DNA from: a virus
Virus record (IMG/VR): IMGVR_UViG_3300036770_002393
Span: 1-42,726 of that record
Reading direction: 5' to 3' (one strand)
DNA: 42,726 nucleotides
In this document: one piece after another, positions 6,730-12,855 of the stretch
Numbering within the stretch: position 1 is the stretch's first letter
How the letters are laid out: each line of letters starts with the position of its first letter
Notes under the pieces: generated by a model
What the model was told of the DNA's origin: nothing
What the model saw: the letters and a program-made list of their open reading frames with translations, nothing else
Databases searched by the model: none
Made by a program: the position numbers and the translations under genes

Positions 6730-6981
6730 GTGAAAGTCTACACAGTAAACGACGAGGGGCGGCGGCAAATCTTGGGGTATCTCCGTGCACACTTGGCCGG
6801 GGCCGCGCTTGAACGGCTTGATACGCCCGAAGCGCAAGCGGCCTGGTTCAGTGATGCGGAAGATAACGCCACAGCGGACGGCGGCGGCTTCGAGATTACC
6901 GCCCGATTTAGCCACACAGGCAACCCGATCCCGGTCACGTTTGGGCCGGAATGCTTCGACGTTGAGACCATCGAAGAGTAA
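6730..6981 (+). CDS. Hypothetical acidic protein, 83 aa
   Basis: A GTG-started gene with AGGAGGATCGG just upstream, the module's usual SD. The protein is acidic (KVYTVNDEGRRQILGYL..., then AAWFSDAEDNA and FGPECFDVETIEE) with a helix followed by a probable beta-sheet half (GFEITARFSHTG). Similar short acidic proteins occur in mobile elements, but I do not recognise a named family. It is the gene directly downstream of the hammerhead ribozyme, so its mRNA would begin with a ribozyme-cut 5'-hydroxyl end. Its small size, acidity and neighbours would suit an inhibitor of a defence system, which is speculation. Confidence 0.7.
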   Translation: MKVYTVNDEGRRQILGYLRAHLAGAALERLDTPEAQAAWFSDAEDNATADGGGFEITARFSHTGNPIPVTFGPECFDVETIEE

Positions 6982-7034
6982 CCCCACGGGGGCCGCGCAT
7001 CCTGCACGCGGGCAACAAACAAGGAGATCGGACA

Positions 7035-7349
7035 GTGAACGCAAACGAGATCAGATCAAAGCGGGACACGCTGGCGGCGGAAATCCGGGAATTTCGCCGG
7101 GAGGGGCGGCAGGTCAACATATCCCCGCGCAACCTGGCGCGGATACTGCGCAAGGCATACCGTCACGACCTGCCGCGACTCGACAGAGAACACCTGCGGC
7201 GGCGGATCGTCAACCTGTCCCGCTTTGCCGCCTCACCTATCCCGTGGCATCTTCCCTGTGGGGCGGACGATTACGCGGCGGAGCAGCGCGACAATGCGCG
7301 GCGGCTGGCTGCTGAACTTGGGAAACTTTATAAGGAGATCGGAAAATGA
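7035..7349 (+). CDS. Hypothetical basic protein, 104 aa
   Basis: Starts at GTG 7035 after AAGGAGATCGG. The protein is very basic and helical, with RREGRQVNISPRNLARILR and RLDREHLRRRIV and no enzymatic motif. It may bind nucleic acid. Its stop overlaps the next start, which lies inside its own last codons (the SD of the next gene, AAGGAGATCGG, encodes its KEIGK tail). No family recognised. Confidence 0.7.
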   Translation: MNANEIRSKRDTLAAEIREFRREGRQVNISPRNLARILRKAYRHDLPRLDREHLRRRIVNLSRFAASPIPWHLPCGADDYAAEQRDNARRLAAELGKLYKEIGK

Positions 7350-7564
7350 TCGGAATAACACCCGGCAAGGGCTGCTATTTGCGCGAGCCTGAGAGAGTCC
7401 AGACTATCAAGACCGGGGATCAACCCTGCCCCGGCTGTGGCAAGAATACCACGCGCCAACTTGTGCGCGAGGTCTACGCCGCCACGCCCTGGGAGCCTGA
7501 AACCATAACCGAAAGCTGGCGCGGATACTGCCCGGCTTGCTTTGCTAAGGAGATCACCCGATGA
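7346..7564 (+). CDS. Zinc-ribbon protein, 72 aa
   Basis: Carries two Cys pairs, CPGCGK (28-33) and CPACF (61-65), the spacing of a small zinc ribbon, separated by a beta-rich linker. Such proteins bind nucleic acid or partners through the zinc fold. It overlaps its upstream neighbour by four bases and the next short frame by ATGA. The function is unknown. Confidence 0.72.
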   Translation: MIGITPGKGCYLREPERVQTIKTGDQPCPGCGKNTTRQLVREVYAATPWEPETITESWRGYCPACFAKEITR

Positions 7565-7623
7565 CCACCACCACCACGCCCACGGGGGCACAGGAAGCGG
7601 GACAGGGAGCACGCCATGAGTGA
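7561..7623 (+). CDS. Possible 20-residue leader peptide carrying a repeat copy
   Basis: Starts with ATG overlapping the zinc-ribbon stop (ATGA), preceded by AAGGAGATC. It encodes a Thr-rich start, then AQEAGQGARHE, the last part coming from one copy of the GGACAGGG repeat. It overlaps the start of the 65-residue gene in another frame. It may simply couple translation between its neighbours, or be a former N-terminus of the next gene that a repeat insertion put out of frame. Confidence 0.4.
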   Translation: MTTTTTPTGAQEAGQGARHE

Positions 7624-7813
7624 ACCGATTTACGCCCGCCGGGAAATCCACCGGACCACCGTTGATCTGGATGTGGGGGTGTATACCTGGCTCCGGTGGC
7701 AATGCTGCCGTGACCGGGTATCTTCCCGCGAAATGCTGGATCGCTTGCTCCGGGAGGAACACGCCCGGCGGCGGGCGGACGATCCCACGATACCACCGAT
7801 CATTGATGATTGA
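7616..7813 (+). CDS. Hypothetical protein, 65 aa, possible ribbon-helix-helix
   Basis: Begins MSEPIYARREIHRTTVDLDV, a short basic strand followed by two helices (VYTWLRWQCC and SSREMLDRLLREEHARRR). That strand-helix-helix outline and size fit a ribbon-helix-helix DNA-binding protein, possibly an excisionase or module regulator, given that it lies directly before the integrase. No motif proves this. Its SD is not strong (GGAGC 9 bases upstream, part of the repeat copy). Its stop lies within the AT-rich palindrome. Confidence 0.62.
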   Translation: MSEPIYARREIHRTTVDLDVGVYTWLRWQCCRDRVSSREMLDRLLREEHARRRADDPTIPPIIDD

Positions 7814-7833
7814 TAATTGATAATCAATTATCA
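7811..7833. promoter_or_regulatory. Perfect AT-rich palindrome before the integrase
   Basis: TGATAATTGAT-A-ATCAATTATCA: 11-bp arms around one base. It lies 60 bases before the integrase start and includes the stop codon of the previous gene. It could be an operator for integrase or a binding site of an excisionase-like protein. It shares an 11-mer with the AT-rich block at 4047-4057. Confidence 0.6.
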
Positions 7834-7894
7834 GTAAGGCGGGGGGTCCAATAGGCCGGACAGGGAACACTTTCAACCAGTGGAGGTTATGCCC

Positions 7895-9037
7895 ATGAGC
7901 TACTTAAAGAAGCCCAAAGGCCGGGCGACGTGGTACATCATTGACAAGGCGCGAGGTACCAGCGTGTCCACCGGGACAGGGAACAAGCGGGAAGCGGAGG
8001 CGGCGCGGCGGGAGTATGACCGCCGCCAAGCGGGACAGGGGGGAGGCCGGGCGCGTGACAACCCCGAGATCGCGGAGGTCTGGGGGCTGTATGCTTCCCT
8101 TGTCAAGGGGGCCATCACTGAGCGCACCCTAACCGGGACTCACATCTATCGTTGGAACCGTTTCCAGCGGTGGGTTACGTCTCGGGGCGGGGTATCCCGC
8201 ATGCGTGACGTGACGGTCGGTGTATGCAATGAATACCGGGCGTGGCTGCACGACCGGGCGGGGGCACTGGAGGCCGGACAGAGAACGGAACAGCAAGCGG
8301 CCTATTTGCGCCGTGCTGCCATGCGGGGCTTCAATGCCGACAAGCGAACCCTCCAAGCTATTTGGAACGTTCTGATCGAATCTGAACGATTCTCCGGGGT
8401 GAATCCCTGGGTGCGGGTGCGCGGGGTGGATAAGAGCGTGGCCGGGGAGGAGTCCGAATCCAGCATGGTGCTGTCGCCCCGGCAAGTGTCCGCCCTGTTT
8501 GCCGCGCTGCAATCGGAGGGGTCGTTGCTACGGGTGGCGCAGTGCGGGTATTACCTCGGGGCGCGGCGCGGGGAAATTCTCGGGCTGCGGTGGGAACATG
8601 TCAACTTCGATGCGGGAACCGTGCGCCTCGGTGGAAAGCAGGGGCGGTATCGGACAATCGAGGTGCCCCGCGTGTTTCTGGAAGTGCTGAGGGCGGACAG
8701 GGGCGCACCGTTGGGCTGGGTGGTTAAGGCTCCGTCCGATGAACGGGGAACCAAGGGGCTGCGGTGGAACTGGAACCGTCAATGGCGGCGGGTCTGTCGG
8801 TCGCTGGGGTTGCTCAAGCCATGCGGGGATGCCATCGGGGTGCACGATTTGCGCCACAGTTACGCGACACACCTTGTCGAGCAAGGCGTGGGCGCACAGG
8901 ACGTGCAACGCCTCCTCGGGCATTCTACGCTGCGCATGACGGAACGATACACCCACTTGACAAACCAGCGACGGGTGACGGACGTGCTGGATCGGTTGGT
9001 GCCGGGGGTCTCGGAAGCGGGACAGGGAGCACTCTAG
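7895..9037 (+). CDS. int: Tyrosine recombinase (phage integrase)
   Basis: A 380-residue site-specific recombinase. From the start at 7895 the catalytic residues are Arg224 (in GARRGEILGLRW), His317/Arg320 (HDLRHS), His343 (GHST) and the nucleophile Tyr352 (MTERYTHL). A SAM-like core-binding domain precedes this, and the N-terminus (YLKKPKGRATWYI) resembles arm-binding domains. The ATG at 7895 is chosen because GGAGG lies eight bases upstream; earlier ATG and GTG codons are too close. It catalyses integration and excision at the attP just downstream. Copies of the GGACAGGG repeat lie inside the gene, one forming the final residues (EAGQGAL). Confidence 0.95.
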   Translation: MSYLKKPKGRATWYIIDKARGTSVSTGTGNKREAEAARREYDRRQAGQGGGRARDNPEIAEVWGLYASLVKGAITERTLTGTHIYRWNRFQRWVTSRGGVSRMRDVTVGVCNEYRAWLHDRAGALEAGQRTEQQAAYLRRAAMRGFNADKRTLQAIWNVLIESERFSGVNPWVRVRGVDKSVAGEESESSMVLSPRQVSALFAALQSEGSLLRVAQCGYYLGARRGEILGLRWEHVNFDAGTVRLGGKQGRYRTIEVPRVFLEVLRADRGAPLGWVVKAPSDERGTKGLRWNWNRQWRRVCRSLGLLKPCGDAIGVHDLRHSYATHLVEQGVGAQDVQRLLGHSTLRMTERYTHLTNQRRVTDVLDRLVPGVSEAGQGAL

Positions 9038-9060
9038 GGGGTACGCAAGGGGGTACAGCA

Positions 9061-9102
9061 CAAAAAAGCACAGGGCCGGGAGTCGCGTAAACTCCCGGCC
9101 CT
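9061..9102 (-). terminator. Intrinsic terminator downstream of the tRNA fragment (minus strand)
   Basis: AGGGCCGGGAGT and ACTCCCGGCCCT form a perfect 12-bp stem with a 7-base loop (9072-9102). Read on the minus strand it is followed by GTGCTTTTTTG, a proper U-tract; on the plus strand there is none. It thus faces the same way as the tRNA-Val fragment at 9115-9164 and begins 13 bases after its CCA end. It looks like the terminator of the host tRNA gene captured in attP, and it may also stop antisense transcription into int. Confidence 0.85.
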
Positions 9103-9114
9103 CAACGTCTTAAA

Positions 9115-9164
9115 TGGTGGGCGATACTGGACTCGAACCAGTGGCCTCCGCCGTGTGAAGACGG
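9115..9164 (-). other. Partial tRNA-Val(CAC), 3' half: probable attP core
   Basis: On the minus strand the sequence folds as the 3' part of a tRNA: anticodon arm CCGTC-TTCACAC-GGCGG with anticodon CAC (Val), variable region AGGCC, T arm ACTGG-TTCGAGT-CCAGT, acceptor strand ATCGCCC, discriminator A and CCA. The D arm and 5' acceptor strand are missing upstream, so it is not a functional gene. Next to an integrase, this is the classic attP layout in which integration restores the host tRNA. The identity core probably spans from the anticodon loop to CCA or through the terminator. Confidence 0.88.
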
Positions 9165-9273
9165 CGCGGACAGGGAAAGCACACTTTCGCACACGTCCGA
9201 GCCAATGAAAAGGGGTACAACAAGCCGGACAGGGAACGCCACGGTGCTTGATTGTGTTCCCTGCTGACGGGGA

Positions 9274-9654
9274 TCAGCGGTGGTCCGGGGGTGCGGCGGG
9301 GGGAACGTGGAAGGGGGTTCCACAGTTCAGGCAGACTTTGCACTGCTCTGGTCCGGGGACGTGTGCGCCACAGGTAGCGCACCTGATGGTGGCCACGAAT
9401 ACAGGCTTAGCCTGCATGGACGCGATGGGGTCGTCCTGCACCCCTTCGATGGAACGCCACTGGTACAACAGGTCACGAAGAATCTCTGAGTTCTTCCTTG
9501 ACGGGCGGGTCGGTGCCTTTCGCTCCATGTTGGCGATGATCGACCTGCTGATGTTCGCCTGTTCAGCAGCTTCGTACTGCGAGATTCCCAGCTTGCGGCG
9601 GTAACGGATGAAGTCGGCAATCTCCTGGTCTGACAATCTCCCTTTCCTGAACAT
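9274..9654 (-). CDS. XRE-type repressor with C-terminal zinc ribbon (CI analogue)
   Basis: A 126-residue protein with a helix-turn-helix at about 24-46 (SQYEAAEQANISRSIIANME) of the XRE/lambda-repressor type. Unlike lambda CI it has no LexA-like peptidase; its C-terminal part has CATCG (92-96) and CKVCLNCG (105-112), a zinc ribbon with five Cys. It is transcribed divergently from a Cro-like gene, across a 152-bp region with two operator-like palindromes. This arrangement fits the lysogeny repressor. How it would be inactivated on induction is not obvious, since autocleavage is not expected. AGGAG precedes the ATG. Confidence 0.82.
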   Translation of the reverse strand: MFRKGRLSDQEIADFIRYRRKLGISQYEAAEQANISRSIIANMERKAPTRPSRKNSEILRDLLYQWRSIEGVQDDPIASMQAKPVFVATIRCATCGAHVPGPEQCKVCLNCGTPFHVPPAAPPDHR

Positions 9655-9678
9655 TTCCTGATACTCCTAATGTCTTCG

Positions 9679-9696
9679 TGGTGCGAAGATGCTACA
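9679..9696. promoter_or_regulatory. Operator-like site, repressor promoter side
   Basis: TGGTGC-GAAGAT-GCTACA, an imperfect version (four of six bases in the second arm) of the perfect 18-bp palindrome at 9769-9786. It lies immediately downstream of the -10 box of the repressor promoter, where binding would block it, suggesting autoregulation. Confidence 0.5.
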
Positions 9697-9725
9697 AGTT
9701 TAACATCTAAACCGCACAAAAGCAA
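9697..9725 (-). promoter_or_regulatory. Putative repressor promoter
   Basis: Minus strand: TTGCTT, 17 bases, TAAACT, starting transcription near 9690, about 35 bases before the repressor ATG. The boxes are moderate (four of six each). The operator-like site at 9679-9696 covers the start point. Confidence 0.45.
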
Positions 9726-9751
9726 GGAGTTGCGTGTGTCAAAAATTGTGC

Positions 9752-9780
9752 TTGAATTGTAGCGTCAATGGTGCTAATAT
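9752..9780 (+). promoter_or_regulatory. Strong promoter for cro-like gene and replication block
   Basis: TTGAAT, 17 bases, TAATAT. Transcription would start near 9787 and read into the Cro-like gene and the recombination/replication operon. The -10 box is the centre of the perfect palindrome at 9769-9786, so repressor binding would shut it off. The spacer shares GTCAATGGTGCTA with the promoter at 41851-41879. Confidence 0.75.
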
Positions 9781-9786
9781 GCACCA
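9769..9786. promoter_or_regulatory. Perfect 18-bp operator palindrome
   Basis: TGGTGC-TAATAT-GCACCA: two 6-bp arms around the -10 hexamer of the rightward promoter. The position and symmetry are those of a lambda-like repressor/Cro operator. Confidence 0.72.
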
Positions 9787-9806
9787 ACCTTACGGGAGAT
9801 TCGCAT

Positions 9807-10013
9807 ATGAAAGCACCAGACTTGGCACGGGATTGTCGGCTTCGGAAGGGGTGGTCGCTCCGAGAAGCAGCACAAAGAATGGGCATTCACTACACCACCC
9901 TTGGACGCTACGAGCGGGGCGATTTCCCTATCACCCTTGAAGCTGCCAAGGCGATGGCACGGCTGTACGGGAAGTCCGCCGTCCAGTTCCTTCCGGCCTT
10001 GAAAGATATATGA
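9807..10013 (+). CDS. Cro-like XRE helix-turn-helix protein
   Basis: A 68-residue single-domain XRE protein: SLREAAQRMGIHYTTLGRYE (17-36) is a typical helix-turn-helix, with the helical rest LEAAKAMARLYG. The start at 9807 is preferred because GGGAG lies just upstream; a longer frame would begin inside the promoter. It is the first gene of the rightward operon, opposite the repressor, so a Cro-type role (antagonising the repressor) is likely. Its stop overlaps the next start (ATGA). Confidence 0.82.
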   Translation: MKAPDLARDCRLRKGWSLREAAQRMGIHYTTLGRYERGDFPITLEAAKAMARLYGKSAVQFLPALKDI

Positions 10014-10402
10014 GCAGGGGCGCAAAGCCGGTGTCCGACCGGACCAACTTCACTCTGCGGGAAGTCCCGTTGACGCTCATCCAGGTGGTGGATGCCTGCG
10101 CCAAAAAGGACGGGGTAAGCGCGGGAAGCTGGATCATCCTCGCTGCGGCACAGGCTGCTGCACGCCGGGGATTCAACAACCCCTGCCCCGGCTTTGTTCC
10201 AAAGCGGTACCAGTCCGCCCCGATCAAGGAGGTGGCGGAGGTGGGCAAGAGCATCCGCCAAGCCGCCAAGGTTGTGAAGGTCAATCGGTACTCCGAGACC
10301 ATGCACAAGCACCGCCAGCGGGCTTTCGAGATGGGGCTGGAGCTTCCTGCGTACTGGAAGTGGCTGCGCGAGGAACGCCGCAAGGGGAACACGGATGTCT
10401 GA
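10010..10402 (+). CDS. Hypothetical protein, 130 aa
   Basis: A basic soluble protein starting MSRGAKPVSDRTNFTLREVP, coupled to the Cro-like gene through ATGA and to the nuclease gene by an 8-base overlap. The N-terminal part (LTLIQVVDACAKKDGVSAGSW) resembles short ribbon-helix-helix-type segments, while the C-terminal part is a basic helix with many Arg/Lys. It may bind DNA; no known family is recognised. Confidence 0.7.
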   Translation: MSRGAKPVSDRTNFTLREVPLTLIQVVDACAKKDGVSAGSWIILAAAQAAARRGFNNPCPGFVPKRYQSAPIKEVAEVGKSIRQAAKVVKVNRYSETMHKHRQRAFEMGLELPAYWKWLREERRKGNTDV

Positions 10403-11465
10403 CCTCATCACCCACTCCGAAATGGCGTGCGCGGATTCCTGCCTGCGGAAGCACCGCATTCTTTACGGGAAGTGCCTGCGTCCCGTGCGTACCGCTGAGG
10501 CTTTGCGTGTAGGCTCCGCCGTCCACGAGGGCTTGGACCTTCGGGCACAGGGGATCGCCCCGCACGAGGCCATCCTGCGCGTCCGTGGGGCATACGTCCC
10601 TGCCTCCGCCAACGCGGACCCTGACTACGCCTACAAGCTGGCGTGTGAGAACGAAATGGTGGCGCAACTGCTGACCCTGTACTTCTGGTATTGGGAAAGC
10701 CTTGACGCAACGATGGAGGTGGTGCACACGGAACAGCAGTTCAGCGTCCCGATCATCAACCCGGCCACCGGACGGCCCATGCGGGGCAAGCGGTACGGTG
10801 GGAAGATCGACAAGATCATCCGAGTGGACGGCGTGCTGTCCATCATGGAGCACAAGACCACATCAGACTCCATCGACCCTGACAGCGACTACTTCAAGCG
10901 GCTGCGCATCGACAGCCAGATCGGCAACTACTTCCTAGCCTGTCGCCAGATGGGCATCCCGGTTCAGCAGATCATCTACGACGTGATCCGAAAGCCGGGA
11001 CTTCGCCCGTCCCAGGTTCCTGTGCTGGACGAGGACGGTTTGAAGATCGTGGTGGACGAGAACGGGGAACGGGAGCGGAACAGCAAGGGAGGAGGCTGGA
11101 AACAAGCCCCGGATTCCAAGGCTGGATACTCCCTGCTGACCCGCCCGGAATCCCCTGAGGAGTACGGCCAGCGCGTCCGTGGGGCGATCCTTGCCGAACC
11201 TGAAAAGCACTTCACCCGGCGCGTGATTGGCCTGACAGAGGCGGACGTGCTGGAAGCCCGGCAAACCCTCTACGACAAGGCGCAACGCCTGATGTACCAC
11301 GAGCGCGTCAACTCGTGGCCTCGGAACGACAAGGCGTGCATCGGCTTCGGTCGCTGCCCTGCCTTCGACCTTTGCACCAACGGCTTCAACCCTGACGACG
11401 GCGTGGTGCCGGACGGCTGGGTGAAAGTCAACAACCCGCACCAAGAATTGGAGATCACGGAATGA
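10395..11465 (+). CDS. PD-(D/E)XK exonuclease, Cas4/RecB-like with probable Fe-S cluster
   Basis: A 356-residue nuclease with the PD-(D/E)XK layout: RVGSAVHEGLD with His44, Asp139 in GGKIDKI, and the catalytic EHK at 152-154. Cys12 and Cys16 near the N-terminus, plus a C-terminal group (CIGFGRCPAFDLC, about 315-327), match the 4Fe-4S staple of Cas4- and AddB-type nucleases. In phages such enzymes resect DNA for homologous recombination. It is directly followed, with a 4-base overlap, by a Sak4-like ATPase and then an SSB-like protein, forming a recombination module. Confidence 0.85.
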   Translation: MSDLITHSEMACADSCLRKHRILYGKCLRPVRTAEALRVGSAVHEGLDLRAQGIAPHEAILRVRGAYVPASANADPDYAYKLACENEMVAQLLTLYFWYWESLDATMEVVHTEQQFSVPIINPATGRPMRGKRYGGKIDKIIRVDGVLSIMEHKTTSDSIDPDSDYFKRLRIDSQIGNYFLACRQMGIPVQQIIYDVIRKPGLRPSQVPVLDEDGLKIVVDENGERERNSKGGGWKQAPDSKAGYSLLTRPESPEEYGQRVRGAILAEPEKHFTRRVIGLTEADVLEARQTLYDKAQRLMYHERVNSWPRNDKACIGFGRCPAFDLCTNGFNPDDGVVPDGWVKVNNPHQELEITE

Positions 11466-12310
11466 GTCCACCCACTGCACCACCTCCCGCCGCCCCGCCG
11501 CCCCCGGCAAAGTCCGCCGCTCCGCCTGCAGGCGTTGACATCCCCGAGATGACGCTGCGCCCGGCTGTGTTTACCCCGCCGCGCATCGTCCTGACGGGCA
11601 TGGAAGGCGTTGGCAAGACCTCCGTGGTGGCCTACGCCCCCGGAGCAGCCATCATCGAATGCGGCAACGAGACCGGATACTCCACGCTGGTGGGCGCGGG
11701 ACGTGTCCCGCAAATCCCTTCGGCGCATGTAACCAACTGGCTACAAGTGCTTGGCCTGCTGGACAGCCTGACGAAGAACCCACCCAAGTTCCTCGGACTG
11801 GATGCCATCGGTGGACTGGAGCGCATGTGTCACGAGCACGTTTGCCAGCGGGACTTTAAGGGCGAATGGGGGGAGACCGGATTCGCCGCGTTCGCCAAGG
11901 GCTACGACATGGCCATCACAGACTGGCTGCTGATGCTGTCCAAGTTGGATGTCCTGAACGCCCTGGGCACGTCCATCATCCTGCTGGCGCACTGCAAGGT
12001 GAAGCCGTTCCGCAACCCCGAGGGCGCGGACTTCGACCGCTACACCGCCGACATCCACGACAAGACGTGGGCGGCTACCCACCGCTGGGCTGACGCTGCC
12101 TTGTTTATGAAGTTCGAGACCATCATTGACAAGGACAAGAACAAGCGCGTCCGTGGCCTTGGTGGCGACACGCGCATTCTCTACACCACACGGTCTGATG
12201 CCCGCGACGCAAAGAACCGCTACGGCATGCCGCCCGAGATCGAGATGCCGAACGACCCGTCCCAAATGTTCAACGCCATCTGGCAATACATCGCGCCGAA
12301 AGGAAACTGA
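11462..12310 (+). CDS. Sak4-like RecA-fold ATPase (phage recombinase)
   Basis: A 282-residue ATPase. A Pro/Ala-rich N-terminal tail of about 25 residues leads to Walker A GMEGVGKTS (46-54) and a Walker B ending in Asp114 (KFLGLDAIGG), with a probable sensor strand TSIILLAH. This matches the AAA_24/Sak4 phage nucleotide-binding proteins, single-strand-annealing-type recombinases that work with SSB. The neighbours (nuclease before, SSB-like after) support this. The alternative is a general RecA-fold ATPase of phage replication. Confidence 0.82.
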   Translation: MSPPTAPPPAAPPPPAKSAAPPAGVDIPEMTLRPAVFTPPRIVLTGMEGVGKTSVVAYAPGAAIIECGNETGYSTLVGAGRVPQIPSAHVTNWLQVLGLLDSLTKNPPKFLGLDAIGGLERMCHEHVCQRDFKGEWGETGFAAFAKGYDMAITDWLLMLSKLDVLNALGTSIILLAHCKVKPFRNPEGADFDRYTADIHDKTWAATHRWADAALFMKFETIIDKDKNKRVRGLGGDTRILYTTRSDARDAKNRYGMPPEIEMPNDPSQMFNAIWQYIAPKGN

Positions 12311-12311
12311 C

Positions 12312-12821
12312 ATGCAAGCTGGAATCTACCTTGGCAAACACATCACTGCCGGGACCGCTAAGAGCGGGGAGAAGCAGACCCCGTATCTCTACATCGAGAT
12401 GTTGGTCGAGTACGTCGCGGAGAATGGGCAGTGGAGTCCCATTGAACCCGTGAAGCGTGACCTGCGCTTCTGGCTGTCCGAGAAGGCGTGGGACGTTTCC
12501 ATGCGCGATCTCAAGACCCTTGGGTTCAACGGTGATCTGGAGAACCCCAAGTTCGCGCCGGAGGTGTACACCGGAATCAACATGGAGTGCACGCTCGAAG
12601 AGTACAACGGCAAGCAGCAGGAGCGGTGGGGGCTTCCCTATAACCGCACCCTTGAGCGTGTCGAGATGGACCGCGCCGAGGTGCGCACCTTGCAAGCGCG
12701 GCTGTCTCAGGAGTTCAACAAGCGTCCCGCCACCGCGCCCCCGGCTGCGCCCGTCGCTGCCCCTACCCCGCCCGTCCACACCCCCGGCGACACACACGCC
12801 GAGGATTCCCTTCCGTTCTAA
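12312..12821 (+). CDS. SSB-like single-stranded DNA-binding protein
   Basis: A 169-residue protein, one base after the Sak4-like stop. The N-terminal 120 residues look like a beta-rich domain (AGIYLGKHITAG, PYLYIEMLVEYV). A Pro/Ala-rich disordered linker follows, ending in an acidic tip EDSLPF that resembles the DDIPF tail through which SSB binds partners. It probably coats single-stranded DNA and recruits the recombinase and helicase. The identification rests on the tail, the architecture and the neighbours rather than a clear domain match. Confidence 0.7.
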   Translation: MQAGIYLGKHITAGTAKSGEKQTPYLYIEMLVEYVAENGQWSPIEPVKRDLRFWLSEKAWDVSMRDLKTLGFNGDLENPKFAPEVYTGINMECTLEEYNGKQQERWGLPYNRTLERVEMDRAEVRTLQARLSQEFNKRPATAPPAAPVAAPTPPVHTPGDTHAEDSLPF

Positions 12822-12855
12822 TTCACCTGACTCAACAACACCAAGGAGACACAAC

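Larger units (their letters stand above)
5628..9237 (+). repeat. Dispersed GGACAGGG repeat family, 11 copies
   Basis: Cores of the form (C/G)GGACAGGGAAC start at 5629, 5650, 7600, 7858, 7974, 8033, 8276, 8695, 9020, 9168 and 9227, all on the plus strand. Ten contain the exact 8-mer GGACAGGG; the copy at 8276 has one change. Copies at 7593-7612 and 9013-9032 share an identical 20-mer. They occur in genes (as A/G-G-Q-G peptides in ArdA, a 20-residue frame and the integrase, including its last residues) and between genes. I noticed none outside this span. Confidence 0.85.

Noticed and set aside
9115-9164. Functional tRNA gene
   Set aside because: Only the anticodon arm to CCA is present. Upstream bases contain no D arm and no GGGCGAT acceptor strand.
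5628-9237. CRISPR array made of the GGACAGGG repeats
   Set aside because: Spacing is irregular (21 bases to nearly 2 kb), repeats are too short and lie within genes, and no cas genes are present. The Cas4-like nuclease is a recombination-type enzyme beside Sak4 and SSB.
11768-11774. CTGACGA, hammerhead-like core on the plus strand
   Set aside because: No stem II or GAAA follows, and it lies inside the Sak4-like coding sequence.
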